A stretch of DNA of 64,000 nt from Leptospira idonii (GTDB lineage Bacteria > Spirochaetota > Leptospiria > Leptospirales > Leptospiraceae): contig NZ_RQHW01000003.1 in assembly GCF_004770995.1 (NCBI RefSeq), positions 66,712 to 130,711 on the forward strand. The letters are read 5' to 3'. Positions 16,032 to 24,041 of this stretch are shown piece by piece (positions within the stretch are counted from its first letter, which is position 1; each line of letters starts with the position of its first letter). The position numbers and the translations under genes were made by a program. A model generated the notes under the pieces. That model was not told where the DNA came from. It did not search any database and worked only from the letters and a program-made list of their open reading frames with translations.

Positions 16032-16832
16032 TTAAGAAAATACGTTCGATTCGCCAGGATAGGTACGTTTTGTAACTTCTTCATGATACTGCTGCACGGC
16101 AATATTGACATCCTTTGCCAAGTTAGCAAATTTCTTCAAAAACTTAGGATTAAATTCCTCGTTTAAACCCAATAGATCCTGCATCACCAAAACCTGTCCG
16201 GAAGTATATCTTCCTGCTCCGATTCCAATCGTAGGAATAGAAATAGCCTCGGTGATTTCTTTGCCCAGAGATTCAGGAATCAGTTCCAAAACGATTCCGA
16301 ATGCCCCTGCATCCGCCAGCTCTTTGGATTTTTCAATCATCCTTTTTCTGGATTCTTCCGTTTTGCCTTGGACACGGTGTCCGCCCAAAGTATGAACCGA
16401 TTGAGGTGTGAGTCCTAAGTGGGCGAAAACAGGAACTCCCATTTCCGTCAAACGATGAGTGAGCTCGATCACAAGATTGGAGTCCCCTTCCAGTTTCACA
16501 CAATCCGCCGTAGTCTCTTTCATAATTTTACCAGCGGAACGAATCCCTTCTTCGATCGAAGTTTGGTAAGAAAGAAAAGGCATATCTGCAATGACCGTTT
16601 TTTCAGGAGCACCTTTACAGACGGCTTTCGTATGATAGATAATATCTTCCAAAGTGACAGGAATGGTAGATCCATGACCTTGGATGACGTTCCCCATAGA
16701 GTCCCCTACTAAGATGGAATGAACATCCGTTTTTGCAAACAATCGGGCGAATGTATAATCGTAGCAGGTGATGACCGAGATCGGTTCTTTAGCTTCGTAT
16801 TTTTTTCTAAACTCTAGAATGATATTTTTCAT
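16032..16832 (-). CDS. panB: 3-methyl-2-oxobutanoate hydroxymethyltransferase
   Basis: 266 residues, normal for PanB. It transfers a hydroxymethyl group from methylene-tetrahydrofolate to 2-oxoisovalerate, giving ketopantoate for pantothenate and CoA. Family segments visible: ISVITCYDYTFARLFA near residue 18, SILVGDSMGNVIQGH near 38, FLSYQTSIEEGIRSAG near 84, VFAHLGLTPQSVHTLGG near 135 and GIGAGRYTSGQVLVMQDLLG near 200. It is the last gene of a minus-strand group with the DnaC-like gene and folK. The folK end overlaps its start by 26 bases, so translation is coupled. Pairing with folK makes sense because PanB uses a folate cofactor. Confidence 0.95.
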   Translation of the reverse strand: MKNIILEFRKKYEAKEPISVITCYDYTFARLFAKTDVHSILVGDSMGNVIQGHGSTIPVTLEDIIYHTKAVCKGAPEKTVIADMPFLSYQTSIEEGIRSAGKIMKETTADCVKLEGDSNLVIELTHRLTEMGVPVFAHLGLTPQSVHTLGGHRVQGKTEESRKRMIEKSKELADAGAFGIVLELIPESLGKEITEAISIPTIGIGAGRYTSGQVLVMQDLLGLNEEFNPKFLKKFANLAKDVNIAVQQYHEEVTKRTYPGESNVFS

Positions 16833-17280
16833 AAACAGACTCCTGGTAGAGTGAATAAACGCCTACTTCGCCCATCTCGACTAATATTTGTTTAATGAAT
16901 GGTCTGGTAAATAAGGAATGATGAGGAAGAGTTAAAAAATCAGTAGTCATCACTACGGATTCATAGGATAAAATATCGATATCGATTTCTCTGGGTCCTT
17001 TCCAGGATCTGCGTTTTCTACCCAATTTGTTTTCGATGCTTTGGAGCGACTCCAATAGGCAAGGCAAAGTGAAAGAAGGAGATACGTGTACCTTGATGAT
17101 TTGATTGAGAAACATCGGTTGGTTCGTATTTTCTAACGGAGCTGTTTCCAGAGGTTTCGATTGAGATAAAACTTGAATTTCGGGAAGAAGAGAAATTTCC
17201 CATACCGCCTGTTCCAAATAGTGATGTCGATCACCCATATTGGAACCTAAAGAAAGGTAGGCGGTATTCGAATATTTCAT
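16807..17280 (-). CDS. folK: 2-amino-4-hydroxy-6-hydroxymethyldihydropteridine pyrophosphokinase
   Basis: 157 residues from the ATG at 17280; a longer frame exists but the enzyme's own N-terminus (AYLSLGSNMGDR) starts here, and the ATGA overlaps the stop of the DnaC-like gene. It transfers pyrophosphate from ATP to the pterin precursor in folate synthesis. Family motifs: LSLGSNMGDR, PLENTNQPMFLNQIIKV and the HPPK signature KLGRKRRSWKGPREIDIDIL near residue 85, containing the Asp pair that binds magnesium. It is translationally coupled at both ends, to the ATPase gene before it and panB after it. Confidence 0.92.
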   Translation of the reverse strand: MKYSNTAYLSLGSNMGDRHHYLEQAVWEISLLPEIQVLSQSKPLETAPLENTNQPMFLNQIIKVHVSPSFTLPCLLESLQSIENKLGRKRRSWKGPREIDIDILSYESVVMTTDFLTLPHHSLFTRPFIKQILVEMGEVGVYSLYQESVYEKYHSRV

Positions 17281-18149
17281 CCCACTTTCTCCGGCGCAAA
17301 TTTCATCCGATAGTCGGGACATTTGAGCTGAATCTCCTTCGTCATTTCCATTAGACGGGAGTAAATGCGGCCTTGGCCTCTTTCCCTCCATTCGTCCAAA
17401 GGATGATTGGAAGTAAGAAGGGTGATTTTTTCCTGCTCGTAACGGCTATCGATCAGATCGTATAACTTTCTATTGTTGAATTCGGATTCTTTTTGCACTC
17501 CGAAATCGTCTATGACCAAAACATCTACATTTGCAAATTCTCTTTCGATGAAACGTTCCTGTCCGTGGGTTTCACTGTCGGATTGGTAAGTATCCCGAAT
17601 GGCGGACAAAAAGTCCTTATTCACTTTAGCATATTTGCATTTAATACCGTATCTAAAAATAAGTTCGTTCAAAATAACACAAGCAAGTAAGGTTTTGCCG
17701 GATCCGGTTCCTCCCCAAAGATAAAAACCTTGTGGGGAAAATGCAGGATCAGCCCAACTATGAACCAATTCGTTGGCCCAATCATGCGCCACCATAAAGG
17801 AAAGATCGGGATCGTTCTTAGTGTTTCCAATATCGACAGTAGACAAAAATTGAAATCGGTAGCGTGGAGGAATGTTCGCATTTTCTACGAGAACTTCCAA
17901 ATTACGAACATGGAGCCTTGCATTATGACAAAGGCAGGGCATCATTTTATTTTGGGATCGATCGAAGACTAAAAAAGGAGGTTTTCCTTCCGACTCACAC
18001 TTGTTACAGTCATTACCGACACAGAAACAGAGAGAAAGAGCGCCGGATCTCGAGCCTCTTACTTGTTCCGCTAAGGTAAATCCGACTCCTCCGCAGTTTT
18101 TGCACTGCTGGTTTCCGTCTCGGATTGATGTGATTTCAGAAAGATTCAT
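17277..18149 (-). CDS. DnaC/IstB-like AAA+ ATPase with N-terminal cysteine-rich domain
   Basis: 290 residues. The N-terminal 75 hold a Cys-rich module (QCKNCGG, LCFCVGNDCNKC, MPCLCHNA) likely to bind one or two zinc ions. The rest is a helicase-loader-type AAA+ domain: Walker A LWGGTGSGKT near residue 150, Walker B VDVLVIDDFGVQK near 210, sensor I in TLLTSNHPLDEW near 243 and an Arg finger candidate in GRIYSRLMEM. Such proteins (DnaC, DnaI) load the replicative helicase; IstB relatives serve transposition. No transposase is adjacent, which favours a chromosomal replication or repair role. Its ATGA overlap with folK means it leads a folK-panB operon, an unusual partnership. Confidence 0.75.
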   Translation of the reverse strand: MNLSEITSIRDGNQQCKNCGGVGFTLAEQVRGSRSGALSLCFCVGNDCNKCESEGKPPFLVFDRSQNKMMPCLCHNARLHVRNLEVLVENANIPPRYRFQFLSTVDIGNTKNDPDLSFMVAHDWANELVHSWADPAFSPQGFYLWGGTGSGKTLLACVILNELIFRYGIKCKYAKVNKDFLSAIRDTYQSDSETHGQERFIEREFANVDVLVIDDFGVQKESEFNNRKLYDLIDSRYEQEKITLLTSNHPLDEWRERGQGRIYSRLMEMTKEIQLKCPDYRMKFAPEKVG

Positions 18150-18382
18150 CCTTAAATGCAGTGTTCCTAATGTTTCCAGCCTGTCAAGAATTGAGATTTT
18201 GGAAAGTCCGGGCGATTTATGTCTCTTATTTCGGCACTTCCTGCCTCTTTTTCCTAAATAAAAACCTTTTTTTCGGCTTTAATTCGTTATTATTGACTTA
18301 GAGGTTTCCGATACTTTCATTGAAGAAATAGATTTATATCCTTTCTTCAAAATATTGAAAGAGACAAAAGGGTCACACGACT

Positions 18383-19282
18383 ATGAAGATTTTTAAATAT
18401 CTCCTCATTCTCCATCTGGTGTTGAGCACTGGTGCAATTTTCGCCCAAGATGCTACCACTGCACAGGAAAGCCAAGCGGCAAAAGAACAAGTCAACGAAC
18501 TATTGAAAGGTGAACTTGTTCCGGAAAACGATGACGCAGAATTAACTCCTGCCCAGAAGGAACTTAAGAAAAAGACCATGGAGGATGAAACTCTATGGAA
18601 AAACCCTGACTACAAAGGGTATAACAAAACTTTCCAAGAGTTACACCAACTTTCTAAAACTTTCGCAAACAACCAGTTCCGTTTGGCTCTTTCAAACTAC
18701 CAATCTGGCGTAAACACAGTTCTCAAAAATAGAGACTGGGTAGAGCAGTTCAGAAAAGAAGAAGCTGAGAAGAAGCGATTGGATGAAAAGTGGTATTGGC
18801 AAAAAGTAGACCGTCGTGCTAGAGAAGAACGAGTGGTTTACCGTGAAAAAATGAAAGCAAAACAAGATGCTCTCAATTATTTCTCAAAAGCAATCAATCA
18901 CTTAGATGAAATTAAAAACCCTGACCTAAGAGAAAGACCAGAGTTCAAAAGACTTTTGTCCGATGTATATCGCTCTTGGATTATGGCAGAATACGATCTT
19001 CAAAATCTTCCTCAATGTATCCCAATTCTTGAGCTTTACATAGAGATTGATGATAATGAAAAAGAATATCCTGCTCACAAATATCTTGCAAGTGCATATT
19101 CTTTCGAAGAGAACATGATCAAAAAGACAAAAGGTCCGGATGACATGCTTTTCAAATACAGATACAAGAAGAACGTTCACCTTCTCCGTGCTACTGAGTT
19201 AAAATATGGAAAAGATTCTCCTGAATACAAACATATTGTTAACATCATCAACAAGGATGAGGTAATTTCGGTAGCTCAATAA
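18383..19282 (+). CDS. fcpA: Flagellar-coiling protein FcpA
   Basis: 299 residues with a cleavable signal peptide (about 1-22, ending IFAQ), hence periplasmic. The mature protein is almost entirely helical and charged, with blocks such as [20 protein letters not shown], then [20 protein letters not shown] and [20 protein letters not shown], consistent with the TPR/BamD-like folds described for FcpA. FcpA is a Leptospira-specific sheath protein of the periplasmic flagellum that gives filaments their coiled shape and is needed for translational motility. I recognise the protein from memory of the family, not from a search. An AAAGGG ribosome site lies upstream and a strong terminator follows, as expected for an abundant monocistronic product. 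Confidence 0.75.
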   Translation: MKIFKYLLILHLVLSTGAIFAQDATTAQESQAAKEQVNELLKGELVPENDDAELTPAQKELKKKTMEDETLWKNPDYKGYNKTFQELHQLSKTFANNQFRLALSNYQSGVNTVLKNRDWVEQFRKEEAEKKRLDEKWYWQKVDRRAREERVVYREKMKAKQDALNYFSKAINHLDEIKNPDLRERPEFKRLLSDVYRSWIMAEYDLQNLPQCIPILELYIEIDDNEKEYPAHKYLASAYSFEENMIKKTKGPDDMLFKYRYKKNVHLLRATELKYGKDSPEYKHIVNIINKDEVISVAQ

Positions 19283-19309
19283 TCCCGAAACATCTCTTTC
19301 AATAAAAGG

Positions 19310-19335
19310 CCCGGCCGAAAGCGCCGGGTTTTTTT
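19310..19335 (+). terminator. Strong intrinsic terminator after fcpA
   Basis: CCCGGC (19310-19315), a seven-base loop CGAAAGC interrupted by the stem base, GCCGGG (19323-19328), then seven T residues. It lies 28 bases after the fcpA stop and is the clearest intrinsic terminator in the window. Confidence 0.85.
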
Positions 19336-19433
19336 ATTTCTGATTCCATAACTTCCCCCTCCGACTCGATTCGTTTTTTTGCAGCAAGACTAGCCTTGGT
19401 ATCTGTTGGCTTAATATTTTTGGTTTTAAGCTA

Positions 19434-20009
19434 TTAAGAGTCTACTAGATGAGTGATTTTGACTCTATATTCTGCGATTTTCGTGTAAGTGGTTCTGTCG
19501 AATCGTTGGTTTGATTCGAGTATCTTTAAGGATGTGGTATCTCTTGCTAAACCCGCTCCACGCACAATATCGAGCCAGCCAGTTACTTCCCATTCCAACA
19601 TAAGACTCAATAAAGCAGAACGAGAAATCCCCAAAGCGTGAGAAATGATGTCCATTTCCATCAAACTTTGACTTACAACCCTACAGCTTACTTTCTTTAG
19701 ATTTAAGCCTTGAGATTGATACGTTCGTGTGATCTTGCGCCTACGACCGGTAATCATTCCTTGGTAAATTAACGATGCAGAATCTTCTAATAGATTTCGA
19801 ATCTTTACGGAAAAGGTACAAGGCTTTCCATCAATATACTTTAATCTATCACAAAGCTCTTGAGGAACCATGAAAGATGTATTTGAAGAGTCTTCGTCAT
19901 CTTGGAAATCGTAATGATTCTCTTCAGGAAGTTCACTAAAAATTCTCTTTCGGACGAATTCCCAATTTTTAAAATCTAGACCATTGATTAAGATTTCATT
20001 CTTTTCCAT
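19434..20009 (-). CDS. DUF1564 family protein
   Basis: 191 residues, cytoplasmic, rich in charged residues. The middle carries the pattern I associate with DUF1564, a Leptospira family: a MVPQELCDRLKYI segment, then a helix, KITRTYQSQGLNLKKVSCRV (near residue 100) and a following MEMDIISHALGISRSALLSLMLE helical segment. The last part looks helix-turn-helix-like (ALGISRSALLSLML), so DNA binding is possible but unproven. Members are often multicopy and their role is unknown. A perfect hairpin lies across the start codon (20006-20021), suggesting autoregulation. It stands alone, convergent with fcpA. Confidence 0.65.
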   Translation of the reverse strand: MEKNEILINGLDFKNWEFVRKRIFSELPEENHYDFQDDEDSSNTSFMVPQELCDRLKYIDGKPCTFSVKIRNLLEDSASLIYQGMITGRRRKITRTYQSQGLNLKKVSCRVVSQSLMEMDIISHALGISRSALLSLMLEWEVTGWLDIVRGAGLARDTTSLKILESNQRFDRTTYTKIAEYRVKITHLVDS

Positions 20010-20021
20010 TCTAAAGAATGG
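20006..20021 (-). promoter_or_regulatory. Inverted repeat spanning the DUF1564 start codon
   Basis: CCATTC-TAAA-GAATGG: two perfect 6-base arms with a four-base centre. On the coding strand the ATG lies in the second arm, so the RNA could hide the start, or the DNA could bind a dimeric regulator. No purine-rich ribosome site is seen just upstream. Confidence 0.4.
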
Positions 20022-20190
20022 AGGTTCACAATAATAATTCTTGGCCGAACTTATTGTAAATAAGCCGGATTTAATTTCTGGAACAAAAGTAAGTAATCAT
20101 TACCCTATCCCTGCGCCACCTAACCTAACAAAAAAACTTCATTACTCAGTATAGGACAAGGATAGATAATAATTCGAGGGAGATTGAATT

Positions 20191-22728
20191 CTATTTAACT
20201 TCCTTGAGTAAAGTTTTAGAAGGAAGTTTAAAGAAAGAATACAGCCCACTTGCATACAACAACAATGTAGTTACCACAACAATCCCAAAGATCCAAATAA
20301 GGATTCCCCATGGCACAATGCTAGTAAGCTCCAAAATGAAACGGTTTAAAATCTCGTTGGCGAGTAAGGAATAGGCCAGCCCAATTGTAAAAGACACCAC
20401 AGCGATCAATATAGCTTCTCTTGCAAAGTATGAGGAAAGATAACTGCTTTGAGCCCCAATCACGCGAAGAAGTGCGAATTCTTTTTTTCGCTCCAATTGG
20501 CTTGAATACAATGCTGTAAAAACCAATAATAAAGAAGAAGCCAAGATAAATCCTGTCATCAATCGAATCATCTGAGTTACTTTTTCCAATATTCCCATAA
20601 AAGCTTGTATCGCTTTTTCCGTATCGACGACTGTTATATTCGGATATTTTGAAACGATTTCTTTTTGGAGAGAGTAACGATCTTCACTCTTATCAAGAAG
20701 CAAAGAGGATATATAAAACTTAGGTGCCTTCTCCAATCTTCCTTTGGAAAATAGGACGACAAAATTAGGTTTCATATCTGACCAATTTACGGAGCGAAGA
20801 TTTGTGATCTTTCCGATCACCTCTACTCCTTGAACATTGAATGTAAGACGATCTCCTACCCCTGCTCCCAAATAACCGGAGAAATCTTTCTCTAAGGAAA
20901 TTTCATCCTGGCCGGAGTCGTTCCACCAATCTCCTTTTGTTACCTTTTCCGTTTCATACATCTCTTGCCGATAAGAAAGAAAGTACTCCCTTGTTCGGGC
21001 AGTTGCCCTCCAATTTCGATCCATTGCATTTCGAATCGTATCTTCTTTTTTGATCGGTTCATCATTGATTTTGGCGAGCCTAGCTCCAATGATAGGGGCG
21101 ATGTATTTTTTCTCCAAAGGGTATTTGGAAAATATCTCTTCCAAAGAAGGCAATTGATCTCCCTTAATATCTAACATAAACATATTCGGGCGGCGTTCTA
21201 TTTCACGGGCTCCGCTTAATTCCATCAGACTTTCTTGCAAGATGAGAGAAAGGCAAAGTATAAATAAGGCGGAACCCAATCCCAATATAGACAATCTCAT
21301 CGAGCCTGATTTACGAACGATCTTCTTGGTTACTAAACTCCACTCCTTGGAAACCAAACCTAGACTTGTCAATTTTACAATGCCTAATCCGAAAAGTTTA
21401 AATAATAGGAAGACGAGTAATGGCAAACTAACAAGAACTAAAGCAAAAACTCCTCCTTTTAGAAAGGACTGAGTCTCATAGGTTGCCAGCACAAAGAATA
21501 AAAGATATATCCCCAAAGAAGATAATACCATCATTCTTTTATCTTCATTATTTTGTTCTTTCGATTCGATCTCTTTCAATGCGGAGAGAGGTTTCACTTT
21601 TCCCGATTCTACCACCAAAGGAAATGCAACAAGCATTGGCACTGCAATCCCCAAAAGTAGACTCCACAACAAGGAAGAAATGCTGATACCTGGTTCTATC
21701 GTTCCTAAAAACTCGGAACCGGTAAAACGAGGAAGCAATGCTTGGATCTCATATCCAATCCCCAATCCTAACATGGTTCCGAGCAAAGAAACGATCAGGA
21801 TCTCACTTACAACTAAAACAAGTATCATTTTAGGTTTCGCACCCAGGCACATCAATACAGCAATCTCGTTTTTCTTTTCCCTCAGCCGGGTGCGGATTGC
21901 CGTATAAACAGAAATCGCTCCTAAAAAGAAACCGGCTAATGCCAATAAGGACATATAATCGAAAGTATTCGTCAAAAATTGTTGGGATCCTGAATTGACT
22001 TCCGTATTATGATACACAGTAAGATCGTTTCGTATCAGCTCCTCGAAATGTTTCTCCTTCCACTCCAAACTATCGACGGAACCTGGAAGTTTTGCAAAGA
22101 TCGTATAACGAATGCGGCTTCCTCTTTGCACAAGCCCTGTAGCAGCAGTCGCCTCATATAAAATGACTGAAGTAGGAGCGGCGCCTACGAAAGAACCTAC
22201 AGACCCGGGTTCCTTTATGATCCATCCTGCAACCTTCAGTCGACTCTCGCCCAATTGGATCCAATCCCCTATTTTGAGCTTCAAGTTTTGTCCTAAATTC
22301 TTTTCCAAAAGGATTTCATTCTTTGTTAAATTAGAATAAGCCTCTTTCGGCTCAGTGATGAATTCTCCGTAAAATGGATAGGACTTCTCTACCGCTTTGA
22401 TATAACTGAGAGAGTTTTCATTCTGATCCGAATTGGCTACCATAGATAAAAACTGGATGGAAAGAGACTTAGAAGAACCGGAAGGAAGCAATTGTTCCGT
22501 AAGTTTCGCAGCTTCCTCAGTGATTTCTTGAGGAGACTGCAAAGCAAGATCCGCACCCATGATATTCTTGGCTTCTTTTTGAATCGCCGATTTGATGTTA
22601 TCTTTATAGGAATGGATTCCAATGACGGACCCTACTCCCAAGGCAACGGATAAAAGAATCAAAACGGAAAACTGGAACCGGGAAAATAGCTCCCTTTTCA
22701 GGTAGAATTTAAGTAATTTGAGGTTCAT
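20191..22728 (-). CDS. FtsX-type ABC transporter permease (YbbP-like)
   Basis: 845 residues. One N-terminal membrane helix (about 20-40) is followed by a large extracytoplasmic domain, a four-helix FtsX block (about 255-375), two more helices (about 400-450), a further helix near 470-490, a second extracytoplasmic domain and a C-terminal FtsX block (about 720-840). This matches the YbbP layout of MacB/LolCE-class (type VII) ABC proteins, which drive lipoprotein or lipid handling at the outer face of the inner membrane rather than classical import. The first bases overlap the ATPase stop by 4 (ATGA), so the two genes are translationally coupled. The cargo is unknown. Confidence 0.85.
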   Translation of the reverse strand: MNLKLLKFYLKRELFSRFQFSVLILLSVALGVGSVIGIHSYKDNIKSAIQKEAKNIMGADLALQSPQEITEEAAKLTEQLLPSGSSKSLSIQFLSMVANSDQNENSLSYIKAVEKSYPFYGEFITEPKEAYSNLTKNEILLEKNLGQNLKLKIGDWIQLGESRLKVAGWIIKEPGSVGSFVGAAPTSVILYEATAATGLVQRGSRIRYTIFAKLPGSVDSLEWKEKHFEELIRNDLTVYHNTEVNSGSQQFLTNTFDYMSLLALAGFFLGAISVYTAIRTRLREKKNEIAVLMCLGAKPKMILVLVVSEILIVSLLGTMLGLGIGYEIQALLPRFTGSEFLGTIEPGISISSLLWSLLLGIAVPMLVAFPLVVESGKVKPLSALKEIESKEQNNEDKRMMVLSSLGIYLLFFVLATYETQSFLKGGVFALVLVSLPLLVFLLFKLFGLGIVKLTSLGLVSKEWSLVTKKIVRKSGSMRLSILGLGSALFILCLSLILQESLMELSGAREIERRPNMFMLDIKGDQLPSLEEIFSKYPLEKKYIAPIIGARLAKINDEPIKKEDTIRNAMDRNWRATARTREYFLSYRQEMYETEKVTKGDWWNDSGQDEISLEKDFSGYLGAGVGDRLTFNVQGVEVIGKITNLRSVNWSDMKPNFVVLFSKGRLEKAPKFYISSLLLDKSEDRYSLQKEIVSKYPNITVVDTEKAIQAFMGILEKVTQMIRLMTGFILASSLLLVFTALYSSQLERKKEFALLRVIGAQSSYLSSYFAREAILIAVVSFTIGLAYSLLANEILNRFILELTSIVPWGILIWIFGIVVVTTLLLYASGLYSFFKLPSKTLLKEVK

Positions 22729-23489
22729 TTTCTCTTCTTTTTTGCAGCTTTCGCTTTCTTAGCGGGTTTCAGAGATTTCACCGATTTCGAAGCAGAAGAT
22801 CCTTTGGTACCTAATCCGCTAGTCGAAACAATCTCACCGTCTTTCATTTCCAACACTCGATCCGCTAATTTTGCTACGGAAGGATCGTGCGTTACGATAA
22901 CAAGAGTTGTATTTTGTAGCTTGTTTCTCTCCAAAAGAAGATCCAAAACAACACGACTGTTTTTAGAATCCAAATTGGCAGTGGGTTCATCGGCGAAAAT
23001 AATCTTAGGATCGTTGACAAATGCCCTAGCGATAGCGACTCTTTGCTCTTCTCCACCTGACAATTGTTTTGGGAAATGATTGGCTCGATGATCCATTGAA
23101 ACGGATTTCAACAAATTCATCGACTTTTCCAAAATTTGTCGTTCACTGAGCGACGATTTTAAGTAGAGAGGAATCCCTACATTCTCTACAGCATTCATTC
23201 CTGGCAGCAATTGAAAATTCTGAAAGATAAAACCTATCTTTTCCGCACGCAATGAAGCCAAACTTGTTTCGTCTTCCTTTGTTAGGTCAACATCATCCAG
23301 AATCACACTGCCTTCATCCGGCTGATCTAATCCTGCTGCGATTCCCAAAAGAGTGGATTTACCGGAACCGGATGGTCCCATGATCGCTACAAATTCTCCC
23401 GATTGCACTTGAAACGATATTTTTTTAAGTACTTCGATCGACTCCGGTTCACTTTGAAACGATTTATAGACATTTAAAAAACTTAGCAC
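22725..23489 (-). CDS. ABC transporter ATP-binding protein (LolD/YbbA-like)
   Basis: 254 residues from a GTG at 23489, chosen because GGGGGA lies 8 bases before it; a TTG six codons earlier has no such site. Walker A GPSGSGKST near residue 39, Q-loop in FIFQNFQLLPGM, signature LSGGEEQRVAIARAF near 140, Walker B IIFADEPTANLD near 162 and H-loop VIVTHD near 195. The pattern places it in the LolD/MacB/YbbA group that pairs with FtsX-type permeases. After residue 220 there is an unusual Ser/Lys-rich tail ending in KKAKAAKKKRK that may bind membrane or nucleic acid. It is encoded upstream of, and overlaps, the permease gene. Confidence 0.9.
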   Translation of the reverse strand: MLSFLNVYKSFQSEPESIEVLKKISFQVQSGEFVAIMGPSGSGKSTLLGIAAGLDQPDEGSVILDDVDLTKEDETSLASLRAEKIGFIFQNFQLLPGMNAVENVGIPLYLKSSLSERQILEKSMNLLKSVSMDHRANHFPKQLSGGEEQRVAIARAFVNDPKIIFADEPTANLDSKNSRVVLDLLLERNKLQNTTLVIVTHDPSVAKLADRVLEMKDGEIVSTSGLGTKGSSASKSVKSLKPAKKAKAAKKKRK

Positions 23490-23705
23490 TAGGTTTTTCC
23501 CCCACAAATTTTACCATATAACACATAACTGATGACTAAGAACGGGCATTTATCATTTTTCCCATCGCATAACGTAGATAATATCCATTCTTCCAAAGCA
23601 AATGTTTTTTTTTCATTCTGTACTTTCGTTCCAAAACTTTTGCACAGGTTTAAAAAAAAACTCACAAAAAAATATCACTCTTTTGAGCTTGTATCCTAAT
23701 TTTTT

Positions 23706-23734
23706 TTGACCCAAAAGGGAGGGTTTCATATAAA
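23706..23734 (+). promoter_or_regulatory. Sigma-70-type promoter
   Basis: TTGACC (23706-23711), a 17-base spacer, then TATAAA (23729-23734). Transcription would start near 23741 and run into the zinc-ribbon gene at 23835 and then leuS, leaving a leader of about 95 bases. The remaining part of the 23490-23834 gap is A+T-rich with T-runs and shows no further feature. Confidence 0.65.
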
Positions 23735-23834
23735 GTAACTTCATCGTAGTGTTTTCCCGAGCCGCTTTCGAATCGATTTTCGGAAGTTATGAACAGCACT
23801 GTCGATAAGCATAGAAGTTTTAGGTAGAAATAGA

Positions 23835-24014
23835 ATGCTGGAATGCGATACAGAAATAGAAAATGCAGCCGATATCAATGTGAAAATAAATAATGCTAAA
23901 CCATGTGCAGAATGTGGCACAATTACCATACTATACCAAAATGATGTTTGCAAAGTTTGTCTCTCAAATAGTTTCAAAAAGCTTGTAAAAATCATCGATT
24001 CCGTGAGAAAGTAA
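23835..24014 (+). CDS. Small zinc-ribbon protein
   Basis: 59 residues. Two knuckles, PCAECGTIT and DVCKVCLSN, are spaced 16 residues apart as in a minimal C4 zinc ribbon, followed by a basic helix (SFKKLVKIIDSVRK). AGGT lies 9 bases before the ATG and a good sigma-70-type promoter lies about 95 bases upstream. The gene ends 27 bases before leuS and is probably cotranscribed with it. Small C4 proteins of this kind may bind RNA or DNA; the role is unknown. The intact knuckles and upstream signals argue against chance. Confidence 0.6.
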   Translation: MLECDTEIENAADINVKINNAKPCAECGTITILYQNDVCKVCLSNSFKKLVKIIDSVRK

Positions 24015-24041
24015 ATATATTGCACTTTCCCACGTTAGTCG

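Noticed and set aside
17277..18149. IstB reading of the ATPase, implying an IS21-type element
   Set aside because: No IstA-type transposase or terminal repeats adjoin it, and it is coupled to folK and panB.
18293..18321. TTGACT upstream of fcpA as a -35 box
   Set aside because: No acceptable -10 lies at 16-18 bases; the nearest AT-rich hexamers are off spacing. The fcpA promoter remains undetermined.
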